A stretch of 64,000 nt of DNA from Sinomonas sp. P10A9. GTDB lineage: Bacteria > Actinomycetota > Actinomycetes > Actinomycetales > Micrococcaceae. Each line of letters opens with the position of its first letter. The first letter of the stretch is position 1. This document shows, one piece after another, positions 53,839 through 62,111 of this stretch. The stretch is taken from contig NZ_CP163302.1 of the NCBI RefSeq assembly GCF_041022165.1, forward strand, positions 3,224,001 to 3,288,000, in the 5' to 3' direction. The notes below the pieces were generated by a model. It was not told the DNA's origin and searched no databases. It saw only the letters and a list, made by a program, of their open reading frames with translations. Both the position numbers and the translations under genes were made by a program.

Positions 53839-54276
53839 ATGGCATACAGATTCCAAGTGGTTATCGACAGCCGCGACCCGCACGCGCAGGCCGACTGGTG
53901 GGCGGAAACGATGGGCTGGGTCGTCGAGCCGAGCGACGAGGCGTTCATCCGGCGCATGGTCTCCGAGGGCTTCGCGACGGAGGCCGAGACCACCACCCAC
54001 CAGGGCGTGCTCGTGTGGGCCAGCGCCCAGGCGATCTGCCCGCCGGACCAGGTCGGACAGAAGGAGCGCCAGCGGTTCCTGTTCCAGACCGTCCCGGAGG
54101 GCAAGACGGTCAAGAACCGCGTGCACTGGGACGTCCGTCTCGACGGCGATGACAAGGACGAGATCCGCACCGCGCTCGAGTCCCGCGGCGCAACGTTCCT
54201 CTGGGAAGGCCGTGAGGGCCCTCACGGGTGGTACACCATGGCAGATCCGGAGGGCAACGAGTTCTGCATCTCGTGA
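53839..54276 (+). CDS. VOC-family (glyoxalase-like) protein
   Basis: 145 residues from the ATG at 53839 (a GTG at 53830 adds three). Seen: FQVVIDSRDPHAQADWWAET, KNRVHWDVRLDGDD and GPHGWYTMADPEGNEFCIS. The pattern is close to the glyoxalase-like domain of small actinobacterial proteins. Function unknown. Confidence 0.8.
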   Translation: MAYRFQVVIDSRDPHAQADWWAETMGWVVEPSDEAFIRRMVSEGFATEAETTTHQGVLVWASAQAICPPDQVGQKERQRFLFQTVPEGKTVKNRVHWDVRLDGDDKDEIRTALESRGATFLWEGREGPHGWYTMADPEGNEFCIS

Positions 54277-54344
54277 GTCGCGTTGGTTGAGGCATCGCGG
54301 TCGGGCGACGGCGAGCGCGCGGGAAACCCCGGTAGGCTCACCAT

Positions 54345-54371
54345 GTGCGCATCCCGGGTAGCTCGCCGTGA
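54345..54371 (+). CDS. Possible 8-codon leaderless ORF coupled to the YhhN gene
   Basis: GTG at 54345 reads MRIPGSSP then TGA, and the TGA overlaps the GTG of the next gene (GTGA). TAGGCT ends 6 nt before this GTG. Speculative, because any short frame could arise by chance. Confidence 0.3.
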   Translation: MRIPGSSP

Positions 54372-55003
54372 CGCCGCTCGTGTGGGTGCTCGCCGGCGCT
54401 GCCGCCCTCGCCTCGCTCGTCGACTGGCGGGCGACGGCGCGCGGTGCCGACCGGGTCCGGCACCGCACCAAGCCGGCACCGATGGTGCTGCTGATCGGCG
54501 CCGCTGCCGCGGTCCAGCCGTGGCACGGATGGACCCAGGTGCTGCTCCTCGCGGCGTTCGCCGCCTCACTCGCAGGCGATGTCCTCCTGCTCCCGGGCCG
54601 CCCGCTAGGCCCCGGACTCGCCGCGTTCCTGGGGGCCCACGTGGCCTTCGTCGCCGCGTTCGTCACGCAGGCATCATCCGTGGCGGGGACGCTGTTCGCC
54701 GCCGCGATGCTCGTCGTCGTGCTGCCGCTCGCGGCTCCCCCGCTGCTGCGCGCGGTCAGACGCCAGAGCCCGGGGCTGAGCATCCCGGTCGGGACCTACA
54801 TCGCAGCGCTGGCCGCCCTCGCGCTCACCGCAGGAACCACCGGCTCACCGTGGGCGCTCGGCGGCGCTGCCCTCTTCCTCGCCTCTGACCTGCTGCTCGG
54901 CTGGCGCGCATTCGTCGGGCCGGTATTGAAGGAATGGCACGTCATGGCGACGTACCACGTGGCGCAATTCGCGTTCCTCGTCTGGCTCGCTGGCCTTTCC
55001 TAG
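54368..55003 (+). CDS. YhhN-family lysoplasmalogenase-like membrane protein
   Basis: 211 residues, about seven membrane helices. The YhhN/TMEM86 family hydrolyses vinyl-ether lysolipids. Conserved residues seen are RTKPAPM, SLAGDVLLL and FLASDLLLG with ATYHVAQF. GTG start at 54368, overlapping a mini-ORF stop. Convergent with ldh, the stops 11 bp apart. Confidence 0.82.
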   Translation: MTPLVWVLAGAAALASLVDWRATARGADRVRHRTKPAPMVLLIGAAAAVQPWHGWTQVLLLAAFAASLAGDVLLLPGRPLGPGLAAFLGAHVAFVAAFVTQASSVAGTLFAAAMLVVVLPLAAPPLLRAVRRQSPGLSIPVGTYIAALAALALTAGTTGSPWALGGAALFLASDLLLGWRAFVGPVLKEWHVMATYHVAQFAFLVWLAGLS

Positions 55004-55013
55004 GGCTCGGTCC

Positions 55014-55967
55014 TCAGTACCCCAGCGACTGAACCGAGGCCCGCAGCGCATCGGCCGACCGCGCGAGCCGCGCCAGCTCACCGTCGTCCATCGGAACCTC
55101 GAGGACGCGGCGCACGCCGCCGGCCCCCACCACAGACGGCAGGCTCAGCGCGACGCCGTCGATCCCGTACTGCCCCGACAGGACGGTCGAGACGGGCAGC
55201 ACGGCGTCCTCGCGCCCGAGCACCGCCTCGACGATACGCGCAGTCGAGAGCCCGATCGCGTAGTTCGTGGCGCCCTTGCCCTCGATCACGCGGTAGGCGG
55301 CGGTGCGGACCTCGTGGGCAAGAGCCTCGAGGGACTCGGGGGTGAAGGCCCTCGAACCATCCGCGTCGACCCAGTCCTGCAGCGGGACGCCGCCGATCGT
55401 CGCGCACGTCCACAGCGGGAACTCGGTGTCGCCGTGCTCGCCCACAATGTAGGCGTGCACGCTCGAGCGGGACACCCCGACGTGCTCGCCCAGGAGCCAC
55501 CGCAGCCGCGAGGTGTCCAGCACGGTTCCGGAGGCGAAGACGCGGCCCGCGGGCAGCGCCGTGATGCGCTGCGCAATCACCGTGAGCACGTCGCACGGGT
55601 TGGTGACGAGGACATATACAGCATCCGGGGACTGCTCGAGGAGCCGCGGCAGGAGGCCTTCGAGGATGCGCGCGTTGGTGCCCGCGAGCTCGAGGCGCGT
55701 CTGGCCGGGCTTCTGCTTGGCGCCGGCTGTGATCACGACGACGTCGGCGCCCGCTGTGAGCGCGACGTCGGTCCCTCCCGTGATGCTCGCGGCCCCGGTG
55801 AACTGGGTGCCGTGGGCGAGATCCAAGACCTCGGCCTCGACTTTGGACGCGTCGATGTCGTACAGAACCACCTCGCGCGCGGAGGCTCGGATGAGCGCCG
55901 CATAGGCGGCCGAGCTCCCCACTGCGCCAGCGCCGACCACCACGAGCTTGCCCGTCTGAGCTGCCAT
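55014..55967 (-). CDS. ldh: L-lactate dehydrogenase
   Basis: 317 residues. Interconverts pyruvate and L-lactate with NAD. Rossmann motif [15 protein letters not shown], the substrate loop [13 protein letters not shown] with the lactate-type Gln, [11 protein letters not shown], and the catalytic [12 protein letters not shown] with His. ATG at 55967; TACGCT ends 6 nt upstream on the minus strand, a leaderless pattern. Divergent from menB. Confidence 0.93.
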   Translation of the reverse strand: MAAQTGKLVVVGAGAVGSSAAYAALIRASAREVVLYDIDASKVEAEVLDLAHGTQFTGAASITGGTDVALTAGADVVVITAGAKQKPGQTRLELAGTNARILEGLLPRLLEQSPDAVYVLVTNPCDVLTVIAQRITALPAGRVFASGTVLDTSRLRWLLGEHVGVSRSSVHAYIVGEHGDTEFPLWTCATIGGVPLQDWVDADGSRAFTPESLEALAHEVRTAAYRVIEGKGATNYAIGLSTARIVEAVLGREDAVLPVSTVLSGQYGIDGVALSLPSVVGAGGVRRVLEVPMDDGELARLARSADALRASVQSLGY

Positions 55968-55973
55968 GGGGAC

Positions 55974-56021
55974 AGCGTAGCGCCCGGGAGTCGACTCGCC
56001 TCAACCACCCCCGACTAGACT
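55974..56021. promoter_or_regulatory. Divergent ldh / menB promoter region
   Basis: Holds a minus-strand TACGCT (55974-55979) for ldh and a plus-strand TAGACT (56016-56021) for menB, 6 and 8 nt before their starts. No ribosome site is seen for either gene. Confidence 0.4.
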
Positions 56022-56029
56022 CTTCTCAC

Positions 56030-57001
56030 GTGACCCCCTCTGCCCCGACCGAGCCCCCCGTCCTGCCCGAGAATGTCTCCGACACGTTCGACCCGACACG
56101 CTGGCGCGTCGTCGAGGGCTTCGACTTCGAAGACCTCACATACCACCGGCAGGTCGAGCGGGACGAGCGCGGCGGCGTCGTGCGCGACCTGCCCACGGTG
56201 CGGATCGCCTTCAACCGACCCGAGGTGCGCAATGCGTTCCGTCCCGGCACGGTCGATGAGCTGTACCGCGCGATGGACCACGCCCGCATGACACCGGACG
56301 TCGCAACCGTGCTGCTGACAGGCAACGGCCCCTCCCCCAAGGACGGCGGCCACGCGTTCTGCTCGGGCGGCGACCAGCGGATCCGCGGCCGTGAGGGCTA
56401 CAAGTACGCCTCGGGTGCGACCGCCGAGACCATTGACCCCGCGCGCGCGGGCCGGCTCCACATCCTCGAGGTGCAGCGGCTCATGCGGACCATGCCCAAG
56501 GTGGTCATCGCCGTCGTGAACGGGTGGGCAGCGGGCGGCGGTCACTCGCTGCACGTCGTCTCGGACCTGACCATCGCGAGCCGCGAGCACGGACGGTTCA
56601 AGCAGACGGACGCGACCGTCGGCTCGTTCGACGCCGGCTACGGCTCGGCGCTGCTGGCCCGCCAGATCGGGCAGAAGAACGCCCGCGCCATCTTCTTCCT
56701 GGCCCGCGAGTACTCGGCCGAGGACATGGTCGCGATGGGCGCAGTCAACGAGGCCGTGGACCACGCCCGCCTCGAGGAGGTCGCGCTCGAGTACGCGGCC
56801 GACATCGCGCGCCAGTCGCCGCAGGCGATCCGCATGCTCAAGTTCGCGTTCAACCTCGCCGACGACGGCCTCGCGGGCCAGCAGGTGTTCGCTGGCGAGG
56901 CGACGCGGCTTGCCTACATGACGGACGAGGCCGTCGAGGGCCGCGACGCGTTCCTCCAGAAGCGGGATCCTGACTGGAGCCCGTTCCCGTACTACTTCTG
57001 A
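56030..57001 (+). CDS. menB: 1,4-dihydroxy-2-naphthoyl-CoA synthase
   Basis: 323 residues. Crotonase-fold enzyme closing the naphthoate ring of menaquinone from o-succinylbenzoyl-CoA. Seen: VRIAFNRPEVRNAFRPGTVD, FCSGGDQRIRGREGY and the long GWAAGGGHSLHVVSDLTIAS, followed by the C-terminal FLQKRDPDWSPFPYYF typical of MenB. GTG start. The stop codon lies in the first unit of a 21-bp repeat, and menE follows. Confidence 0.95.
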   Translation: MTPSAPTEPPVLPENVSDTFDPTRWRVVEGFDFEDLTYHRQVERDERGGVVRDLPTVRIAFNRPEVRNAFRPGTVDELYRAMDHARMTPDVATVLLTGNGPSPKDGGHAFCSGGDQRIRGREGYKYASGATAETIDPARAGRLHILEVQRLMRTMPKVVIAVVNGWAAGGGHSLHVVSDLTIASREHGRFKQTDATVGSFDAGYGSALLARQIGQKNARAIFFLAREYSAEDMVAMGAVNEAVDHARLEEVALEYAADIARQSPQAIRMLKFAFNLADDGLAGQQVFAGEATRLAYMTDEAVEGRDAFLQKRDPDWSPFPYYF

Positions 57002-57082
57002 CCCCGCAAGCCCGAGACGTGACCCCACAACGTTGAGACGTGACCCCACAAGCTTGAGACCTGACCCCGCAACGAGAGGCGC
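56999..57082 (+). repeat. 21-bp tandem repeat x4 between menB and menE
   Basis: Units start at 56999, 57020, 57041 and 57062, each TGACCCCRCAA then a variable tail with GAGAC. The TGA of the first unit is the menB stop codon. It ends 3 bp before the menE start, so the whole gap is made of the array. Confidence 0.9.
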
Positions 57083-57085
57083 ACC

Positions 57086-58294
57086 GTGAACCTGGATCCA
57101 GTGCTCAAGGCACTCGCCGCCGCGCTGGCGGGCGAGGGCCCTGCCGTCGAGTTCGGCCCCGCCGGGGGCGAGAACAGCGGCCGCCCGCGGGACCTCCGGG
57201 CCCAGGCGCACGACGGCGCGTGGCGGCTGTGGCGCCGATCGGAAAGCGCCGCGGCACTCCCCGAGGGGACGGCAGTAGTGGTGCGCACGTCGGGGTCGAC
57301 GGGGGCGCCGAAGGCCACAGCGCTCACGGTCGACGCCCTCGCGGCGTCCTCGATGGCCACCGCGATTGCGCTCAAGGGCGAGGGCCAGTGGCTCCTCGCG
57401 CTCCCGCTCGAGTACGTAGCGGGCGTTCAGGTGCTGGTCCGGTCGCTGTTCGCGGGCACGCGGCCGTGGGCCATGGACCTCTCCGGAGGGTTCACTCCGG
57501 AAGCGTTCGCGGACGCCGCAGAGCAGCTCACGGACCCGGTCCGGTTCACGTCGCTCGTCCCGACCCAGCTGCGCCGCCTCCTCGACGACGACTCCCCGCG
57601 CGTGCAGATCGCGCTCGCGCGGTTCACGGCGATCCTGCTCGGCGGGGCGCCCATCCCGCCCGGGCTCCTGGACCGCGCGCGGGCGGCCGGTGTGCGGGTC
57701 GTCACCACATACGGCTCGGCCGAGACATGCGGCGGGTGTGTGTACGACGGCGAGCCGCTCGAGGGCGTCGAGGTCGAGCTCGTGGACGGCCGGGTGTGGC
57801 TCGGCGGCGACGTTGTCGCGGCCGGCTACGTGGGCGACCCTGAGCGCACGGCCGAGCATTTCCGCACCGACGAGGACGGCCAACGCTGGTATGTGAGCTC
57901 GGACGTGGGCGAGATCGCCACGGACGGCCGACTGCGGATCCTGGGCCGCGCGGACGACGTAGTGATCACGGGCGGCGTGAAGGCCTCCGCCGCGCGGGTG
58001 GCCGCGGAGCTCGAGTCGCTGCCGGGGGTCCTCGAGTCGTTCGTGGCAGGCGTGGATGACCCCGAATGGGGGCAGGCGCTCGCGGCGGCCGTGGTCCTCA
58101 CGCCGCCGGACGCGCCCGAAGCAGGCCAGCCCGAGGCGACACTCGCCGCAGTGCGGGAGGCCGCCGTCGTGCGCCTCGGCAGGCTCGCCCCGAAGACCTG
58201 GCTCGTCCTCGAGGCCCTCCCCCACCTGCCCAACGGCAAGCCCGACCGGCGCGCGCTCACCGACCTTCTGCGGGCGCGGCACGCTGGCACGTAA
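57086..58294 (+). CDS. menE: o-Succinylbenzoate-CoA ligase
   Basis: 402 residues, a compact AMP-forming ligase. Activates o-succinylbenzoate for MenB. Motifs: VVRTSGSTGAPKATALTV, VTTYGSAETCGGCVYDGE, and the C-terminal GRADDVVITGGVKASA with a Lys in LPNGKPDRRAL. GTG at 57086, next to the repeat array. Between menB and menA in the same direction. Confidence 0.92.
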   Translation: MNLDPVLKALAAALAGEGPAVEFGPAGGENSGRPRDLRAQAHDGAWRLWRRSESAAALPEGTAVVVRTSGSTGAPKATALTVDALAASSMATAIALKGEGQWLLALPLEYVAGVQVLVRSLFAGTRPWAMDLSGGFTPEAFADAAEQLTDPVRFTSLVPTQLRRLLDDDSPRVQIALARFTAILLGGAPIPPGLLDRARAAGVRVVTTYGSAETCGGCVYDGEPLEGVEVELVDGRVWLGGDVVAAGYVGDPERTAEHFRTDEDGQRWYVSSDVGEIATDGRLRILGRADDVVITGGVKASAARVAAELESLPGVLESFVAGVDDPEWGQALAAAVVLTPPDAPEAGQPEATLAAVREAAVVRLGRLAPKTWLVLEALPHLPNGKPDRRALTDLLRARHAGT

Positions 58295-58351
58295 GCCGCC
58301 CCGGAACGCCCAACCACCTACCCACCTAGCTAGCCCCAGAGGAACAACCAC

Positions 58352-59233
58352 GTGGCCACAACCGCCCAATGGATCTCCGGCTCGCGGCCGCGCACCCTGC
58401 CGATGGCCGTCGCGCCCGTCGTGATCGGCAGCGCCGCCGCGTTCGGACTCGGCGCATTCAAGCCCGTGAACGCCCTTCTCGCGGCGCTCGTGGCACTGGC
58501 GCTGCAGGTGGGCGTGAACTACGCGAACGACTATTCGGACGGCATCCGCGGCACCGACGACGACCGTGTGGGCCCCTTCCGGCTCACCGGCTCGAAGGCC
58601 GCGCAGCCCGCAGCGGTCAAGCGCGCAGCGTTCCTGGCGTTCGGCGTCGCCATGCTGTTCGGCCTGTTCCTCGTGGTGCTCTCCCAGGCGTGGTGGCTGC
58701 TTCTCGTGGGGGCAGGCTGCGTGGCCGCGGCCTGGGGCTACACGGGCGGCAAGCACCCGTACGGGTACATGGGCCTCGGCGACGTTTTCGTGTTCATCTT
58801 CTTTGGCCTCGTGGCCACGCTCGGCACCACGTTCACGCAGGCGGGCACGCTGAGCGCCGCTGCGTGGGTCGGGGCGATCGGGACCGGGCTCATCTCGGAT
58901 GCGCTCCTCATGGCCAACAATGTCCGCGACATCCCCACGGACCGTGCGTCCGGCAAGCGGACTCTCGCCGTGCGGCTCGGGGACGCCCGCGCGAGGCGGG
59001 CCTACCTCCTGATGCTAGGGGTCGCCGTCCTCGGCCCGCTGGTGCTAGTGCCGTGGAACCCGTGGATGCTCATTGTCCTGCTGCTCGTCCCGGCATGCGT
59101 CACACCGTCCTGGATCATGCTCGGCGGCAAGAAGGGTCCCGGCCTCATCCCAGTGCTCCAGCAGACCGGTTTCATCAACCTCGGCTACGCCGCGCTGTTC
59201 ACGATTGCGATCTTGCTCAGGGTGCTGCTCTAG
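58352..59233 (+). CDS. menA: 1,4-dihydroxy-2-naphthoate polyprenyltransferase
   Basis: 293 residues, about nine membrane helices, UbiA family. Attaches the polyprenyl tail to the naphthoate ring. The prenyl-diphosphate motif NDYSDGIRGTDDDRVGPFR and the second Asp-rich MANNVRDIPTDRASGKRTL are intact. GTG start, AGAGGAAC upstream. Last gene of menB-menE-menA. Confidence 0.95.
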   Translation: MATTAQWISGSRPRTLPMAVAPVVIGSAAAFGLGAFKPVNALLAALVALALQVGVNYANDYSDGIRGTDDDRVGPFRLTGSKAAQPAAVKRAAFLAFGVAMLFGLFLVVLSQAWWLLLVGAGCVAAAWGYTGGKHPYGYMGLGDVFVFIFFGLVATLGTTFTQAGTLSAAAWVGAIGTGLISDALLMANNVRDIPTDRASGKRTLAVRLGDARARRAYLLMLGVAVLGPLVLVPWNPWMLIVLLLVPACVTPSWIMLGGKKGPGLIPVLQQTGFINLGYAALFTIAILLRVLL

Positions 59234-59270
59234 CACTAGCTGTCGCACGACGGCGCGCCCCACCTATCGC

Positions 59271-59331
59271 GGGAGGGTCACCCGTCGCGGGAGTGTCGCC
59301 CGTCTCGGGAGGGTCGCCCGTCTCGGGCCCT
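59271..59331 (+). repeat. 18-bp tandem repeat x3 after menA
   Basis: GGGAGGGTC units start at 59271, 59289 and 59307, with a partial fourth at 59325. The first contains the palindrome GGGTCACCC. It lies 38 bp after the menA stop. Confidence 0.8.
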
Positions 59332-59425
59332 GTTGGCGTCGAGCGTTCGGAGCCCGCGGCCGGGAGCCTCGGTGGAGGCTGAAATACTCACCCCCGGTTG
59401 CGCGAGAAATGTCGGAACCCTCTAC

Positions 59426-59431
59426 TAGGGT
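59426..59431 (+). promoter_or_regulatory. -10-like TAGGGT before HNH gene
   Basis: TANNNT hexamer ending 6 nt before the ATG, with no ribosome site; suggests a leaderless transcript. Confidence 0.4.
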
Positions 59432-59437
59432 CGTCCT

Positions 59438-61168
59438 ATGAGCATCGAACACGAGTTCGACGATGGATTCACGGGGTCGGGAGAAGCACTCCCGTGGTGG
59501 CTGGCGGGCGAACTCGACAATGTGCTGCAGGCCGAGGAGGACGTCGCTGCTGCGGGCGGACCCGTTGAGCCCGAGCCGTGGATGGTCAAGGCGTGGGAGC
59601 TCAGCGACGATCCTTCGACGCGCCCCGTCAGGCCGCCGCGTCCCGACGACGAGCTCCTGGCCATCATCGCCGCCGACCTCCGCGCCGCGGCGGTCGCCGA
59701 CCCCGATGCCTTGGTTAGCGACCTGTTCATCGACGGCGAGCTCCCCTCCCCCGCCGCCATCGTGGCCGAAGTGGAAGCCGAGGCCGCTGGGCTGCTGGTT
59801 GCCCGACTCGAGCGGCTGGACAGAGAGGATGCCTCACGGGCCGCCGAGCGGACGATGGCCCTGGCCGCCCTCGTGCGGGCCGTGGGTGGATGGCGCGACG
59901 ACCCGTTCCGACGCATTGAAGCGCCGTCGATCGCGGCCTCCGAGGTGTCCGCTGCACTCAAGATCTCCGCCCGTACCGCCAAGGGCATGGTCAGCGAGGC
60001 GCTCGAGCTCTCCCGGCCGTCTTGGGCGCCGCTCGTCGCCGCGATGAGCGCTGGACGCCTGCCCCAGCGGCGCGTGCGGACCATCCTGGACGCAGCGATT
60101 CCGATCCCGAGCGCGAACCTGGGTGCGTTCGTCGCCGAGGCAGTCGATGTTGCGGCGCCGACCGATTCGCATGGCACCGCGGACCCAGACAGGATCCCGA
60201 GCCCCGGAGCACTGGGCCGGCGCCTGCGGCGTCTGGCCGAGAAGCACTCCGCCGAACCACTGGCCGCCCGCAAGGCGAAGGCACGTGAGCACCGTCGCGT
60301 TGACGTGGAGCCAGCCGGAGACGCAATGTGCTGGCTGACGGCGTACCTGCCGCTTGAGGACGCGGCGGCCATCGATTCGCGCCTTGAGAGCCTCGCCCGC
60401 TCGCTGAAGGGGCCCACCGAAGGCCGCACACTCCCTCAGCTGAGGGCCGATGTGTTCACGGATCTCCTCGGCGAGGCCACCCTGGCAGGAGAGGGATCCC
60501 TAGGAGGATTTCGCGCCCAGATCATCGCCACGATTCCAGCCGGAACGCTTGCGGGCACCTGCAACGCGGCCGCCGAGATCCTCGGATACGGGCCCATCGA
60601 CCCCGATGCCGCACGACTCCTGGCCTCGCAGGCCGCCACATGGACCCGCATGTGGGTCGACCCTGGAACAGGCGCCCCGCTTGCTATCGGCCGCACTCGT
60701 TACACTCCGACTGCCGCAATGCGCAGACAGCTCGGGGTGAGGGACATGGTGTGCCGGTTTCCTGGCTGCGACAAGCCGGCTTCTGCGACGGAGGCAGACC
60801 ACACCACGTCATGGGCCAGCGGCGGCGAGACGAGCACTGACAATCTGGCGCTCCTCTGCCCCGAACACCATCGGCTGAAGAGCGAGGGATATTGGTCGGC
60901 GCGCCAGATAGGGCGGCCCCAAGACGCCGCGGCGGCGGAACGGTTTACACGCACGGACGAGCCCGCGGCTCAACCCCACAGCATCGCGGACACGCGGGGA
61001 CGCAGTGCCCGCGCGGCAGACTCCCACGCCACGGAACCCGAAGGCGCCGACTCCAGAGGGGCGCCATCCCGCCCACCCGCACCACCGCCCGGGACCATCG
61101 AATGGATCTCTCCCACGGGGCGCCGATACATCACCTACCCCGAGGGAGACCCGCCGCCGCCCTTCTAG
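59438..61168 (+). CDS. DUF222 / HNH endonuclease-domain protein
   Basis: 576 residues. N-terminal DUF222 region (about 100-420) with a GRLPQRRVRTILDA segment, then an HNH nuclease-like domain (about 435-480): CRFPGCDKPA, ATEADHTTSW, ALLCPEHHRLK. The zinc Cys and catalytic His pattern is intact. This 13E12-like family is often multi-copy in actinobacteria and may be mobile; no target repeats are visible here. The C-terminal 100 residues are Pro/Ala-rich. Confidence 0.85.
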   Translation: MSIEHEFDDGFTGSGEALPWWLAGELDNVLQAEEDVAAAGGPVEPEPWMVKAWELSDDPSTRPVRPPRPDDELLAIIAADLRAAAVADPDALVSDLFIDGELPSPAAIVAEVEAEAAGLLVARLERLDREDASRAAERTMALAALVRAVGGWRDDPFRRIEAPSIAASEVSAALKISARTAKGMVSEALELSRPSWAPLVAAMSAGRLPQRRVRTILDAAIPIPSANLGAFVAEAVDVAAPTDSHGTADPDRIPSPGALGRRLRRLAEKHSAEPLAARKAKAREHRRVDVEPAGDAMCWLTAYLPLEDAAAIDSRLESLARSLKGPTEGRTLPQLRADVFTDLLGEATLAGEGSLGGFRAQIIATIPAGTLAGTCNAAAEILGYGPIDPDAARLLASQAATWTRMWVDPGTGAPLAIGRTRYTPTAAMRRQLGVRDMVCRFPGCDKPASATEADHTTSWASGGETSTDNLALLCPEHHRLKSEGYWSARQIGRPQDAAAAERFTRTDEPAAQPHSIADTRGRSARAADSHATEPEGADSRGAPSRPPAPPPGTIEWISPTGRRYITYPEGDPPPPF

Positions 61169-61200
61169 ATCACGGTTGCCGGGCTCACAGACGGGTCTGC

Positions 61201-61378
61201 GCTCCAACTCACCGCTTGGGCGACGACCCCGGGTGGGCATCGTTGGGCACCCCGGCAACGGGCCCCTCGACCGACTCCCTACCGTCGGCGCTCCAACTCA
61301 CAGTTTGGGCGACGATCCCGGGTCGGCATCGTTGGGCTCGCCGCTAACGTGCCCCTCGACCGACTCCCCACCGTCGGC
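61201..61378. repeat. 89-bp tandem duplication at the 3' end of the DUF4229 gene
   Basis: Two copies (61201-61289 and 61290-61378). The second contains the last codons and stop of the minus-strand DUF4229 gene; the first lies outside the gene. The copies differ at several bases, so the duplication is not recent. Confidence 0.8.
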
Positions 61379-61777
61379 GCCATTGGCAGTGCGCTCACCC
61401 GAAGCAACAATCCGCTCTGCCGAAGCAGCAGTGCGCTCACCCGAAGCAGTGCGCTCACCCGAAGTGCTGCCTGCGCTCGCATCCGTGGGCCCCTGAGCGT
61501 CGCCCGCCTGACCACGCTGGGCGTCGTCGAAGGCGTCCTCAACCTCGGCGTCGTTCAGCTCCTGCTTGGTGCGGACCTCCTTGCGGCCGCTGAACACATC
61601 CCGCACCTCGCCCGCCGCTGCGTTGCGCTGACGGTTCAGAAACAGGAAGTTAACCGCGAAGGCGAAGATGACAGCGAAGATCGCCGAGAGGATGGCGCCG
61701 ATCCCGATGACCATGAAGACTGCGAACGGAACAACAAACAGGACGGTACGGATCAGGAAGTACTTGAGGGATGCCAC
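61298..61777 (-). CDS. DUF4229 family membrane protein
   Basis: 159 residues. Two N-terminal membrane segments (about 6-22 and 25-48: FLIRTVLFVVPFAVFMVIG, AILSAIFAVIFAFAVNFLFL), then a charged cytoplasmic part and a tail with ASGERTA-type repeats. DUF4229 genes usually sit near menaquinone and cytochrome-assembly genes, as here. GTG start, TAAACT 6 nt upstream on the minus strand. Function unknown. Confidence 0.82.
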   Translation of the reverse strand: MASLKYFLIRTVLFVVPFAVFMVIGIGAILSAIFAVIFAFAVNFLFLNRQRNAAAGEVRDVFSGRKEVRTKQELNDAEVEDAFDDAQRGQAGDAQGPTDASAGSTSGERTASGERTAASAERIVASGERTANGADGGESVEGHVSGEPNDADPGSSPKL

Positions 61778-61783
61778 TGGACG

Positions 61784-61796
61784 AGTTTACTAAAAT
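61784..61796. promoter_or_regulatory. Back-to-back -10 elements of two divergent genes
   Basis: TAAACT on the minus strand (61784-61789) and TAAAAT on the plus strand (61791-61796) sit 1 bp apart, each 6 nt before the start of its gene. RNA polymerase could not bind both at once. Confidence 0.55.
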
Positions 61797-61802
61797 GGCC
61801 CT

Positions 61803-62066
61803 ATGGTCCGCGTTCTTCCTTGGCTCATCGTTCTCGTCGCCTGGCTGTATGGCATGGTCGACTGCGCCCTGAGCGACCGGAACGGTGTCCGCGGCGGGAT
61901 CTCGAAGACAGTCTGGTTCCTCATCGCCGTGCTGCCCGCCGTCGGCACCGCGCTCTGGTTCATCTACGGCCGTCCGCGCGGCACGACGCCGCCACGCACC
62001 GGGAGCGACAAGGGTCGCCGTCCGGTGGCACCGGACGACGACCCTGACTTCCTGCGCGGCCTCTGA
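61803..62066 (+). CDS. PLDc_N-domain small membrane protein
   Basis: 87 residues. Two membrane segments (about 3-16 and 37-54) with VAWLYGMVDCALSDRNGVRG, a signature of the PLDc_N (phospholipase D N-terminal) family, followed by FIYGRPRG. Function unknown; common beside DUF4229 in actinobacteria. TAAAAT ends 6 nt before the ATG. Confidence 0.85.
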   Translation: MVRVLPWLIVLVAWLYGMVDCALSDRNGVRGGISKTVWFLIAVLPAVGTALWFIYGRPRGTTPPRTGSDKGRRPVAPDDDPDFLRGL

Positions 62067-62111
62067 ACCGCCACAGTCCCCAACGATCGCGGGTTCCAGG
62101 CCGCTGGGCCG

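Noticed and set aside
59438..61168. HNH protein as part of a defence island
   Set aside because: DUF222/HNH proteins are common single genes in actinobacteria; the neighbours are menaquinone and small membrane genes, not defence genes.
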